This document shows positions 16,944 through 25,844 of a stretch of 64,000 nt of DNA, piece by piece. Each line of letters opens with the position of its first letter. The stretch's first letter is position 1. Source of the DNA: Actinacidiphila alni (GTDB lineage: Bacteria > Actinomycetota > Actinomycetes > Streptomycetales > Streptomycetaceae); assembly GCF_900112845.1 (NCBI RefSeq), contig NZ_FONG01000005.1, forward strand, positions 310,502-374,501. Direction: 5' to 3'. The translations under genes and the position numbers were made by a program. The notes beneath the pieces are model-generated. The model did not search any database and was not told where the DNA came from. It was given only the letters and a program-made list of their open reading frames with translations.

Positions 16944-17043
16944 GAGTGTACGAGCGGACTGCTCCTTGGTCGGCGGCCGCCCACGCGATGGACTGTTCCT
17001 CGTCAGGAAGCACCCGGCACCCTCACGAAAGCAGGAGGCAGAC

Positions 17044-17226
17044 ATGCCCGCCGTGACCGTTCAGCAGGGCCCGCGCGACGTCGAACTCAAGCGCGAGCTG
17101 ATCAGGAAGATCACCGACGCCTTCGTCGACACCTACAAGATCCCGGCCGAGACCGTCATGGTCTTCATCGAGGAGACCCCCGCCGACAGCTTCGGCGTCG
17201 GCGGCCGGCTCGCCGCCGACAAGTAG
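17044..17226 (+). CDS. 4-oxalocrotonate tautomerase-family protein
   Basis: The product has 60 residues, the usual length of a 4-OT monomer. Met is followed directly by Pro (MPAVTVQQG), which becomes the catalytic N-terminal Pro1 after Met removal. The amphipathic helix KRELIRKITDAFVDTYKIP and the VMVFIEETPADSFGVGG segment fit the family. An AGGAGG site precedes the ATG. The substrate is not predictable. It is divergent from the LysR gene and presumably its target. Confidence 0.92.
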   Translation: MPAVTVQQGPRDVELKRELIRKITDAFVDTYKIPAETVMVFIEETPADSFGVGGRLAADK

Positions 17227-17257
17227 GGCCGACAAGGAGGAGCGCGGCGGAGAAGCG

Positions 17258-17839
17258 TCAGAGCCGCGTCGCCGCGCGCACGCCCTGCTGCTGGGGGAGG
17301 GCCGAGAAGCCCTCCCGGCCGAAGGGGTACTCGCGCATCTTGCGCCACACCCCGTCGCCGCCCTGCTCGTACAGCGCGAAGCTGAGCGCCGTCCAGGCGG
17401 CGGAGAAGGACGCCAGCTCGGCCTGGGCGCGGTCCATCGCGGGCTCGGCGATGTCGTGGGCGACCGTGACGTGCGGGTGGTACGGGAACTGCAGCTCGCG
17501 GGACACGGGGCCCGAACGAACCTGTTCCTGGAGCCGCCCGCAGTCCGCGGCTCCCTCGGTGAGCCGTACGTAGACCACGGCGGACAGCGGGCGGAAGGTG
17601 TCGGTGCCGTGCAGCCGCATCGGGAAGGGGCGGCCGTCGGCGGCGACCTGCGCGAGGTGGCGGCGCAGCGCGGGGAGGTCGCCGCAGTCGACCTCGGTGG
17701 GCGGCAGCAGCGTGACATGGGTGGGGATGGCGTAGGCCGCCGGATCGCCGAAGCCGGCCCGCCGCTCCTGGAGCAGGCGCCCGTACGGCTCCGGGACCGC
17801 GATGGACACGCCGATCGTGGTGGTCTCCACTGCGCTCAC
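17258..17839 (-). CDS. 2'-5' RNA ligase-family (2H phosphoesterase) protein
   Basis: The product has 193 residues. Two HxT-type motifs, His41 in THVTLLPP and His123 in YHPHVTVAHD, are the paired catalytic signature of the 2H phosphoesterase superfamily. GVSIAVPEPYGRLLQERRAGF at the N-terminus matches bacterial LigT-like proteins. The biological substrate of this actinobacterial group is not established. The gene is downstream of trpS on the same strand with a 74-base gap, so partial co-transcription is possible. Confidence 0.9.
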   Translation of the reverse strand: MSAVETTTIGVSIAVPEPYGRLLQERRAGFGDPAAYAIPTHVTLLPPTEVDCGDLPALRRHLAQVAADGRPFPMRLHGTDTFRPLSAVVYVRLTEGAADCGRLQEQVRSGPVSRELQFPYHPHVTVAHDIAEPAMDRAQAELASFSAAWTALSFALYEQGGDGVWRKMREYPFGREGFSALPQQQGVRAATRL

Positions 17840-17913
17840 CCCTTTCCCCGGTCGGTCACATGGTCATGCTGCGTACTGCTGTCGGGATGTCGTCTGTCGT
17901 GCGGCCCCGCGGC

Positions 17914-18945
<1,032 letters not shown>

Positions 18946-19157
18946 TCATGGCACCCCTCCCATACCCCCGGTCCGACCCTGTGGACAACCGGGTACCCCG
19001 CCGGTACGGAGGTGTGACGGCGCACATACGGCACACCTATGGCGCCGTTCGCGGCGGCACGGTGAGGTTTCGCCGTGATCGCGGCGAGCGACGATAGAAA
19101 GGGGCGTCACCCCGCCCCGAGCCCTGGCCTCCGACGTACAACGAACGGAGTACGCAC

Positions 19158-20423
19158 GTGACCACCATCACTTCCGGTGCCGACGGTGCCACCGGCCCCG
19201 AGTCCGGCCCAGCCGGCCCCGGCGCCGACCAGATCGCCGCCACCGAGGCGCACAGCGCGCACAACTACCACCCGCTGCCCGTCGTCGTCGCCTCGGCCGA
19301 GGGCGCGTGGATGACCGACGTGGCGGGCCGCCGCTACCTCGACATGCTGGCCGGCTACTCGGCGCTCAACTTCGGGCACGCCAACCCCCGCCTGATCGCC
19401 GCCGCCAAGGCGCAGCTTGACCGGGTCACCCTCACCTCGCGCGCCTTCCACCACGACCGCTTCGCGGACTTCTGCACGCGGCTGGCCGAGCTGTGCGGCA
19501 TGGAGATGGTGCTGCCGATGAACACCGGCGCCGAGGCGGTCGAGACCGCCGTCAAGACGGCGCGCAAGTGGGGCTACCGGGTCAAGGGCGTACCGGACGG
19601 CCGGGCGAAGATCGTCGTCGCGGACGGCAATTTCCACGGCCGCACCACCACGATCATCAGCTTCTCCACCGACCCCGAGGCACGCGCCGACTTCGGCCCG
19701 TACACCCCGGGCTTCGAGGTCGTCCCTTACGGCGACCTCGCCGCGCTGGAGGCGGCCGTCGACGACGAGACGGTGGCCGTTCTGCTGGAGCCGATCCAGG
19801 GCGAGGCGGGCGTCCTCGTGCCGCCGCCGGGCTATCTGGCCGGGGTGCGCCGGATCACCGCCGAGCGCGGGGTGCTCTTCGTCGCCGACGAGATCCAGTC
19901 CGGGCTCGGCAGGACCGGCCGCACCTTCGCCTGCGAGCACGAGGGCGTCGTGCCGGACATGTACGTGCTCGGCAAGGCGCTCGGCGGCGGCGTCGTCCCC
20001 GTCTCGGCGGTGGTCTCCTCCCGCGAGGTGCTCGGCGTCTTCCGGCCGGGCGAGCACGGGTCCACCTTCGGCGGAAATCCGCTGGCCTGCGCGGTGGGCC
20101 TTGAGGTCATCGCGATGCTGAGCACGGGGGAGTACCAGCAGCGCGCCGCCGAACTGGGCGACCACCTGCACCGCGAGCTGGCGGTGCTGGCCGGCGACGG
20201 GTCCGGCGCGGTCGCCGAGGTGCGCGGGCGCGGCCTGTGGGCGGGTGTCGACATCAATCCGGCGCTCGGCACCGGCCGCGAGATCTCCGAACGCCTGATG
20301 GCGCGCGGCGTCCTGGCCAAGGACACCCACGGCAGCACCATCCGGCTGGCGCCGCCGCTGACCATCTCCAAGGAGGACCTGGACTGGGCCCTGGAACAGC
20401 TCAGGACCGTCCTGGCCGGCTGA
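19158..20423 (+). CDS. rocD: Ornithine--oxo-acid aminotransferase
   Basis: The product has 421 residues. It is a PLP-dependent class III aminotransferase converting ornithine and 2-oxoglutarate to glutamate semialdehyde and glutamate. LDMLAGYSALNFGHANPR (62-79) is a strong ornithine aminotransferase signature. Asp244 in FVADEIQSGLGRTG binds the pyridine nitrogen and Lys273 in VLGKALGGG forms the Schiff base; GSTFGGNPLACAV is also present. Start is GTG, with CGGAG upstream. The ~35-residue Ala/Gly/Pro-rich N-terminal extension is unusual. No arginine-catabolism partner gene is adjacent. A hairpin terminator follows. Confidence 0.94.
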   Translation: MTTITSGADGATGPESGPAGPGADQIAATEAHSAHNYHPLPVVVASAEGAWMTDVAGRRYLDMLAGYSALNFGHANPRLIAAAKAQLDRVTLTSRAFHHDRFADFCTRLAELCGMEMVLPMNTGAEAVETAVKTARKWGYRVKGVPDGRAKIVVADGNFHGRTTTIISFSTDPEARADFGPYTPGFEVVPYGDLAALEAAVDDETVAVLLEPIQGEAGVLVPPPGYLAGVRRITAERGVLFVADEIQSGLGRTGRTFACEHEGVVPDMYVLGKALGGGVVPVSAVVSSREVLGVFRPGEHGSTFGGNPLACAVGLEVIAMLSTGEYQQRAAELGDHLHRELAVLAGDGSGAVAEVRGRGLWAGVDINPALGTGREISERLMARGVLAKDTHGSTIRLAPPLTISKEDLDWALEQLRTVLAG

Positions 20424-20440
20424 TCCGGATCCTCCACGGC

Positions 20441-20480
20441 CTTCACGGGCCTTCACGGGCCTTCACGGGCCTTCACGGGC
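20441..20480. repeat. Four perfect tandem copies of a 10-bp unit
   Basis: CTTCACGGGC is repeated exactly at 20441, 20451, 20461 and 20471, with a degenerate copy just before. It lies directly after the aminotransferase stop and runs into the terminator stem. Copy number is likely to vary between strains. Confidence 0.9.
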
Positions 20481-20505
20481 CCCGGGCGAGCGGCGCCCGG
20501 GGCCC
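20477..20505. terminator. Hairpin terminator
   Basis: A 12-bp perfect stem (20477-20488 with 20494-20505) closes a 5-base loop. It lies between the convergent aminotransferase gene and the TetR gene and may serve both. Confidence 0.8.
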
Positions 20506-20517
20506 CGCGGACACGCC

Positions 20518-21141
20518 CTAGCGCCGCTCCGCCGCCAGCGCCAGGCCGTCCGCGATGAGCGCGAGCCCGGCCTCGAACGCCTCGTCGTGGTCGATCGACG
20601 GAATATCGGATGAGCGCCCCGCGCCGCCCCCTGAACCGGCCGCGCCCCCTGAACCGCCCGCGCCGGCCGGACCCGCCGCACTCCCCGCCTCCGCCTGCTC
20701 CTCCAGCACACTGCCCACGGTGAAGCGGCTCGCGGCCAGCATCGCCATCCGCGCGGGCCGCTCGGGCAGCCCGGCCGCGGCCAGGAAGTCCATTTTCCGG
20801 GCGACCCGCCCGAGATCGGCGGGCCCCGGGCTGCTGCCCGCGTGCAGCCGGGCGCCGTCGCGGCGCAGCAGCAGGGTGCGCCGGAAGCTGCGGGTGTTCT
20901 CCAGGAACCACTCCCGCCAGTCGTCGCCGGGCTCCGGCAGCGGTGCGGTGGCGTGCGGCGCCATCGCCGCTTCGGCCATGGCGCCGAGCAGTTCCTTCTT
21001 GTTGCCGAAATGCCAGTAGAGCGAGGGCTGTTCGACGCCCAGCCGCTTGGCGAGCTGCCGCGTGCTCACGGCGTCGAGCCCGACCTCGTCCAGCAGGTCG
21101 AGCGCTTCGGCGATGACGGTCTCACGGTTCACTTTGGCCAC
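20518..21141 (-). CDS. TetR-family repressor (TetR class, tet-like)
   Basis: The product has 207 residues. The N-terminal HTH (RETVIAEALDLLDEVGLDAV, then QLAKRLGVEQPSLYWHFGNK) is close to that of true TetR proteins, including the SLYWHF recognition helix and the KKELLGAMAEA segment. The C-terminal ligand domain contains a Gly/Ser/Ala-rich stretch (about 155-175) that looks like a disordered insertion. It is divergent from a flavin monooxygenase gene, and two operators nearly matching tetO flank the promoters. Repression of that gene, relieved by its substrate, is inferred. Confidence 0.93.
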   Translation of the reverse strand: MAKVNRETVIAEALDLLDEVGLDAVSTRQLAKRLGVEQPSLYWHFGNKKELLGAMAEAAMAPHATAPLPEPGDDWREWFLENTRSFRRTLLLRRDGARLHAGSSPGPADLGRVARKMDFLAAAGLPERPARMAMLAASRFTVGSVLEEQAEAGSAAGPAGAGGSGGAAGSGGGAGRSSDIPSIDHDEAFEAGLALIADGLALAAERR

Positions 21142-21146
21142 GTTGA

Positions 21147-21198
21147 CAATCTATCGCCGATAGGTGACGCTGAAAAGGAACCTATCACCGATAGATTG
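21147..21198. promoter_or_regulatory. Two inverted tet-operator-like sites
   Basis: CTATCGCCGATAG (core of 21147-21164) and CTATCACCGATAG (core of 21181-21198) are near-perfect palindromes. With flanks they are mirror copies, CAAT...AGG and CCT...ATTG, 34 bp apart. They match the CTATCA-N-TGATAG plan of tetO and occupy the whole gap between the divergent TetR and monooxygenase genes, the same layout as in classical tetA/tetR. Confidence 0.8.
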
Positions 21199-21210
21199 CG
21201 GGTGGGAACG

Positions 21211-22491
21211 ATGGCGGCAGCCGAACCACTGAAGATCCTGATCTGCGGCGGCGGCATCGCCGGCCAGGCGCTGGCCCACTGGCTCGCCCGCGGCGGCCAC
21301 CGCGTCACCGTCGTGGAGCGCTTCCCGGCGCTGCGCGCGACCGGCGCCCAGGTCGACCTGCGCGGCCAGGGCATCGAGGCGGTCCGCCGGATGGGCCTGC
21401 TCGACGCCGTCCGCGACCGGCTCGTCGACGAGAAGGGCGTCGCCTTCGTCGACGCCCGCGGCAAGGCGCGCGCCACGATCATGGCCAACACCTCGGGCCG
21501 GGGGCGGCAGTCGCTCACCTCCGAGTACGAGATCATGCGCGGCGACCTCGTACGGATCCTGCACGACGCCACCAAGGACGACGTGGAGTACGTCTTCGGC
21601 ACCTCCGTGGAGCGCTTCGAGGACACCGGCGAGCAGGTCGTCGCGCGCTTCGCCGACGGCCGCGGCGGCACGTACGACCTGCTGGTCGGCGCCGACGGGC
21701 AGGGCTCGCGGACCCGCCGCGCGCTGCGGCCGGCCGGGGCGCCCGAGCCGTACCGCAGGGTCGGCATCCACATGGCGTACTGGTTCGTGCCGCGGATCGC
21801 CTCCGACGGCGACATCCGGGACACCTACCAGGCGCCCGGCGGCCGGATGATCATGCGCAGGAGCCACCACCCGGAGCGGACGCAGGTCTACTTCGTGCTG
21901 CGCGAGGACTCCGCCGAGGCGTCGGCGGTGCACCGCGAGTCCGTCGGGCGGCAGAAGGAGTTCTGGGCCGGGCGCTTCCGCGGCGCGGGCTGGCAGACCG
22001 ACCGCTTCCTCGACGGCATGGCGGACACCGAGAGCTTCTACTCCCAGGAGGTCGTACAGGTCCGCACGGACCAGTGGTCGAAGGGACGGGTGGCACTCGT
22101 CGGCGACGCCGCCCACTGCGCCTCCCCGTACAGCGGCATGGGCGTCTCCGGCGGTCTGGTCGGCGCCTATGTGCTGGCCGGCGAGATCAACCGCAGGCCC
22201 GGCGACCTGCCGGCGGCGCTGGCCGCGTACGACACGACGCTGCGGCCGTTCGTCGACCGCGTCCAGGCCACGGTCAGGCCGCGCCTGCTCAAGCTCGGCC
22301 TGCCCGAGCACCGGTGGGCCATCGACGCCTTCCTGTCCGTCACCGCCCTGGCCTGCGCCCTGCGCGTCCCCGACCTCGTCGCCCGCCTCTCCCCCGAGGA
22401 CCGCGGCGGCGACTGGCAGCTCCCCGACTACGGCGAACACGGCGACGACGACCGCCTTTCGCGTGCGGGGGAGCAGGCCGTGACGCCCTAG
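21211..22491 (+). CDS. FAD-dependent monooxygenase (TetX/PHBH-like)
   Basis: The product has 426 residues. The Rossmann FAD motif is ILICGGGIAGQALAHWLARG, the DG motif is LLVGADGQGSRTRRAL, and the GD motif is RVALVGDAAHCASPYSGMG. These place it in the class A flavoprotein hydroxylases, which use NAD(P)H and O2 to hydroxylate aromatic or polyketide substrates; the group includes TetX. The start at 21211 follows the second operator and GGTGGGAA; a GTG at 21202 is an alternative. Control by the divergent TetR suggests detoxification of an aromatic compound; tetracycline is only a guess. Confidence 0.9.
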   Translation: MAAAEPLKILICGGGIAGQALAHWLARGGHRVTVVERFPALRATGAQVDLRGQGIEAVRRMGLLDAVRDRLVDEKGVAFVDARGKARATIMANTSGRGRQSLTSEYEIMRGDLVRILHDATKDDVEYVFGTSVERFEDTGEQVVARFADGRGGTYDLLVGADGQGSRTRRALRPAGAPEPYRRVGIHMAYWFVPRIASDGDIRDTYQAPGGRMIMRRSHHPERTQVYFVLREDSAEASAVHRESVGRQKEFWAGRFRGAGWQTDRFLDGMADTESFYSQEVVQVRTDQWSKGRVALVGDAAHCASPYSGMGVSGGLVGAYVLAGEINRRPGDLPAALAAYDTTLRPFVDRVQATVRPRLLKLGLPEHRWAIDAFLSVTALACALRVPDLVARLSPEDRGGDWQLPDYGEHGDDDRLSRAGEQAVTP

Positions 22492-22500
22492 AGTCGGGGC

Positions 22501-23400
22501 GTGCTTGTGGGGATGGTGTGTGCGCTCGGTGCGGCGGTCGCCTTCGGGGTGGCCTCGGTGCTCCAGGCGGTGGCCGCGCGGGCGGCCGCCGATCCTGCCG
22601 AAGGGGCCGGCGGTTCCGGCGTCGACGCGCGGCTGCTCGTACGGGCGCTGCGCGAGTGGCGGTACGTGGCGGGCCTCGGCCTGGACGGCGTCGGCTTCGC
22701 GCTGGAGCTGGTCGCGCTGCGGTCGCTGCCCATCTACGCGGTCGGCGCCGCCCTCGCCGCCAGCCTCGCGGTGACCGCGGTGACGGCCGCCCGGCTGCTC
22801 GGCACCCGGCTCTCGGCGCGCGAATGGTGGGCCGTCGCCGCGGTGTGCGGCGGCCTCGCCCTGCTCGGCCTGTCCTCGGGCAGCGAGGGTGCGGGCGACG
22901 ACCACGGTGGCGACGCGCTGCGCTGGGGCACGCTGGCCGCCGCCCTCGCCGTACTGGCCGCGGGCACGGCGGCGGGCCGCCTCCCCGAACGCTCCCGCGC
23001 GGCCGGCCTGGGCCTGGGCGCGGGCCTCGGCTTCGGTGTCGTCGAGGTCGCCGTCCGGGCGATCGACGGCATGACGCCGGGCGCGCTGCTCGCCGATCCG
23101 GCCGTCTACGGCCTGCTCATCGGCGGCGCCGCCGCCTTCCTGCTGCTCACCTCGGCCCTCCAGCGCGGCTCGGTGACCGCCGCCACCGCGGGCATGGTGA
23201 TCGGCGAGACGGTCGGGCCCGCGCTCGTCGGCGTCCTCGCCCTCGGCGACCGCACCCGCTCCGGCTGGGCCCCGGTCGCCGTCGCGGGTTTCGCGCTCGC
23301 CGTCGCCGGCGCCCTCGCGCTGGCCCGCTTCGGCGAACTCAGCCCGCCCGGGGAGTCCCCGGCGGCGGCAGCCGCCCGGGTGCCGACGAGCCCGAAGTGA
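22501..23400 (+). CDS. Multi-pass membrane protein, DMT/EamA-like
   Basis: The product has 299 residues and about eight to nine hydrophobic segments. The N-terminal GMVCALGAAVAFGVASVLQA and LRSLPIYAVGAALAASLAVT segments resemble the drug/metabolite transporter superfamily (EamA or NIPA-like). GTG start lies nine bases after the monooxygenase stop, so the two genes are probably co-transcribed and an export role is possible. Its 3' end overlaps the convergent SGNH hydrolase gene by 62 bases. The substrate is unknown. Confidence 0.82.
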   Translation: MLVGMVCALGAAVAFGVASVLQAVAARAAADPAEGAGGSGVDARLLVRALREWRYVAGLGLDGVGFALELVALRSLPIYAVGAALAASLAVTAVTAARLLGTRLSAREWWAVAAVCGGLALLGLSSGSEGAGDDHGGDALRWGTLAAALAVLAAGTAAGRLPERSRAAGLGLGAGLGFGVVEVAVRAIDGMTPGALLADPAVYGLLIGGAAAFLLLTSALQRGSVTAATAGMVIGETVGPALVGVLALGDRTRSGWAPVAVAGFALAVAGALALARFGELSPPGESPAAAAARVPTSPK

Positions 23401-24685
23401 GCGTGTCCAGGTCGATCGCGGCGGCCATCGCCCGGTAGCCCGCGTCCTTGGGGTGCAGGTGGTCGCCGCTGTCGTACGCGGGCGCCAGCCGGTGCGGGTC
23501 CGCCGGGTCGCGGGTGGCCGCGTCCAGGTCGAAGACACCGTCGAAGGCGCCGCTGGTGCGCATCCAGTGGTTGACGTACGTCCTGATCGCCTCGCCCGCC
23601 GCCGTGTACGGCAGCGAGCCCCCGTACGGCAGCAGCGTCGCCCCGTAGATCCGTACGCCCGCCGCGTGCGCCCGGCCGATCAGGGTGCGGTAGCCGTTGA
23701 TCAGGTCGCGTGCCGCGAGCGGGCCGCGCGGGCCGCGCGGGCCGCGGTTCACGCTGATGTCGTTGATGCCCTCCAGGACGATGACCGCCGACACGCCCGG
23801 CTGCCCCAGTACGTCGTGGCCGAACCGGTGCAGGCCGCTCACCCCGTACCGCGTCCCGTTGTCGGTCAGCAGCCGGTTGCCGCTCAGGCCGGCGTTCACC
23901 ACGCCGTACGGCGAACCGCCCGGCCGCTCCCGCAGTCGGGCCGCCAGCAGATCCGGCCACCGCGTGTTGCCCGAGACCGTCGACCGCGCGCCGTCCGTGA
24001 TCGAGTCGCCGAGGGCGACCAGGGTGCCGCGGGCGCCGGCCGCCGCCACGTCCAGGCCGTCCAGGTAGTACCAGACCCCGTCCGTCACCGGATACGCCGC
24101 CGCCGTGTCGTCGGCGCTGTGGTTGCCCGGTGTCGAGCAGTACGTGATCTCCGAGGCCAGCCAGTGCCGGGGCGTCGGGCCGGTGTTCCCCGGGAAGTAC
24201 ACGCTGACCAGCAGATTCTGATCCGCGGTCACCGACATCGGCAGCGGGTCGGTCGCGATGTCCGCGCCCGCGGGGAGCGTGGTGCCGCGCACCGCTGTGC
24301 CGCCGAAGGTGGCCGCGTGGTGCGTGCCCGGGACGGCGTCCCCGCCGCTCTTCTGGAGGGCGACGTCCACGGCGCCGATCTTCACCGGCTTCGCGCCGTA
24401 GCGGTTCGACAGGCGCACCCGGATGGCGGCGCCGCCGATCGTCGGGTGGACCACCATCCGGATGGTCCGGTCCACCACGGCGGTGCCGCCTCCGGCGAGG
24501 GCCGCCGACCATGCGCCGACGCGGGTCTGCGGGCGCGCCGCCCGCACCTTGCGGTGGGCGGGGCGCGCGTCCTGGTCTCCGCTCCGGCCCGAGAGGGCCG
24601 CTGTCGCGAACACCGAGGCCACTACGAGGAGGAAGGCGACGATCGGGAGGGCCCGGGCCTTTCCCTCGGTGCGCCGCACCATCAT
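23339..24685 (-). CDS. Secreted SGNH/GDSL-family hydrolase
   Basis: The product has 448 residues. An N-terminal signal peptide or anchor (ALPIVAFLLVVASVFATAAL) precedes a beta-rich region (about 55-220) and an SGNH hydrolase domain. Block I is VALGDSITDGA with the nucleophilic Ser, GNTRWPDLLAARL follows, and the catalytic Asp-x-x-His block is in DSGDHLHPKDAG. This two-part architecture is common in actinobacterial secreted esterases. The start is taken at 24685 where GGGAGG precedes two adjacent ATGs. The Gly/Pro-rich C-terminus overlaps the convergent membrane-protein gene. The substrate ester is unknown. Confidence 0.9.
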   Translation of the reverse strand: MMVRRTEGKARALPIVAFLLVVASVFATAALSGRSGDQDARPAHRKVRAARPQTRVGAWSAALAGGGTAVVDRTIRMVVHPTIGGAAIRVRLSNRYGAKPVKIGAVDVALQKSGGDAVPGTHHAATFGGTAVRGTTLPAGADIATDPLPMSVTADQNLLVSVYFPGNTGPTPRHWLASEITYCSTPGNHSADDTAAAYPVTDGVWYYLDGLDVAAAGARGTLVALGDSITDGARSTVSGNTRWPDLLAARLRERPGGSPYGVVNAGLSGNRLLTDNGTRYGVSGLHRFGHDVLGQPGVSAVIVLEGINDISVNRGPRGPRGPLAARDLINGYRTLIGRAHAAGVRIYGATLLPYGGSLPYTAAGEAIRTYVNHWMRTSGAFDGVFDLDAATRDPADPHRLAPAYDSGDHLHPKDAGYRAMAAAIDLDTLTSGSSAPGRLPPPGTPRAG

Positions 24686-24790
24686 CCGGCCTCCCTTGTC
24701 CGTCGCGCGGCCCACGCTAGGTCACGTCCGTGACGGTTCCGCCACCACCAGGTGACCCTCGTCCCAACTCCCGCTCCCCTCCTGCGGAGG

Positions 24791-25006
24791 GCGGTGAGTC
24801 AGGTCTTTTAGGGGCGCGGTCCCTGTGCCCGCACTCTGCGGAGGACCAGGTCCATCAGGGGCGCGGGGAACTGCGCGCCCAGCCAGCGCGCGCCTTCAGA
24901 CGAAAAACCGCCCCCAGCGGGGCAGACGCTGTTGTTTTTGCGACCACCGGGCCGGTGGGGGCGGGCCGCGCAGTTCCCCGCGCCCCTAAAAGACCTGACT
25001 CACCGC
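24791..25006. repeat. GC-rich palindromic intergenic repeat, copy A
   Basis: Outer arms 24791-24819 and 24978-25006 are a perfect 29-bp inverted repeat. An inner 21-bp arm at 24857-24877 is also the exact reverse complement of 24967-24987. The interior contains GTTGTTTTTGCGACCACCGG near 24930. This fills most of the 386-bp gap between the SGNH gene and dprE2; no gene is supported there. Related copies occur at 48730, 56616 and 60511. Confidence 0.9.
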
Positions 25007-25071
25007 ACTCCGCAGGAGACCTCACGCACCCCCGACAGGGGATCACGCGCCCACCTCCGCGGAGGTGCGGG

Positions 25072-25827
25072 TCAGACGGGGAGGCGGCGGAAGAGGGGGC
25101 GCGGCGCATGCCGTAGGGCGGACATGACGACGCGGAGGGTCCCCGGGACCCAGACGGTCTCGGCGCGCCGCCGGAGCCCGGACTCGATGGCGGCGGCCAC
25201 CGCCTCCGGGGTCGTGGCGAGGGGCGCCTCGGGAAGACCGGCGGTCATGCGGGTCCGGACGAATCCGGGCCGTACGACCATGACATGGACCCCGGCACCG
25301 TGGAGAGCGTCGCCGAGGCCCTGGGCGAAGGCGTCGAGCCCGGCCTTGCTGCTGCCGTAGATGAAGTTGACGCGCCGGGCGCGCTCCCCGGCGACGGAGG
25401 ACAGCACGACGAAGGAACCGTGCCCCTGGTTCTGCAGGGCGGTGGCGCACACCAGGGAGGCCGAGACCGCCCCGGTGTAGTTGACCTGGGCGACGTGCAC
25501 GGCGGAGAGCGGCTCCTGCTCGTCGCGGGCCTGGTCGCCCAGGACCCCGAAGGCGAGCAGCACCATGTCGACGTCGCCCTCGGCGAAGACCTTGCCGAGG
25601 GTCACCTCGTGCGACGCGGGGTCGAGTGCGTCGAAGGGCACGGTGTGCACATCGGCGCCGAGCGCGCGCAGCCCCTCCGCCGCGGTGTCGAGGGCCTCGG
25701 AGGGCCGGCCGGCGAGGAAGACGGTACGGGTGCGGCGGGCGATCAGCCGGCGGGCGGTGGCGAGCCCGATCTCCGAGGTGCCGCCGAGGATCAGCAGGGA
25801 CTGGGGAGCGCCGAAGGCGTCTTTCAC
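25072..25827 (-). CDS. dprE2: Decaprenylphosphoryl-keto-ribose reductase (SDR family)
   Basis: The product has 251 residues. The NAD(P) motif is LILGGTSEIGLATARRL; the catalytic set is Ser143/144 in VVLSSVAGERAR and Tyr157-x3-Lys161 in FIYGSSKAGLDAF. GGTSEIG and the C-terminal VWVPGTLRVVMSALRHAPR are close to mycobacterial DprE2. That enzyme reduces decaprenylphosphoryl-2-keto-beta-D-erythro-pentofuranose to decaprenylphosphoryl arabinose. The GTG start has AGGAG at good spacing and lies 17 bases after dprE1. Assignment rests on pairing with DprE1 as much as on the sequence itself. Confidence 0.88.
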   Translation of the reverse strand: MKDAFGAPQSLLILGGTSEIGLATARRLIARRTRTVFLAGRPSEALDTAAEGLRALGADVHTVPFDALDPASHEVTLGKVFAEGDVDMVLLAFGVLGDQARDEQEPLSAVHVAQVNYTGAVSASLVCATALQNQGHGSFVVLSSVAGERARRVNFIYGSSKAGLDAFAQGLGDALHGAGVHVMVVRPGFVRTRMTAGLPEAPLATTPEAVAAAIESGLRRRAETVWVPGTLRVVMSALRHAPRPLFRRLPV

Positions 25828-25844
25828 GGAAGGCTCCTGGAGGG

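Noticed and set aside
20424..20517. Possible CRISPR-like array from the repeated CTTCACGGGC
   Set aside because: The units are contiguous 10-mers without spacers.
24730..25116. ORFs within the palindromic repeat region (for example 24730-25116)
   Set aside because: They translate the repeat itself and lack protein motifs or a ribosome site.
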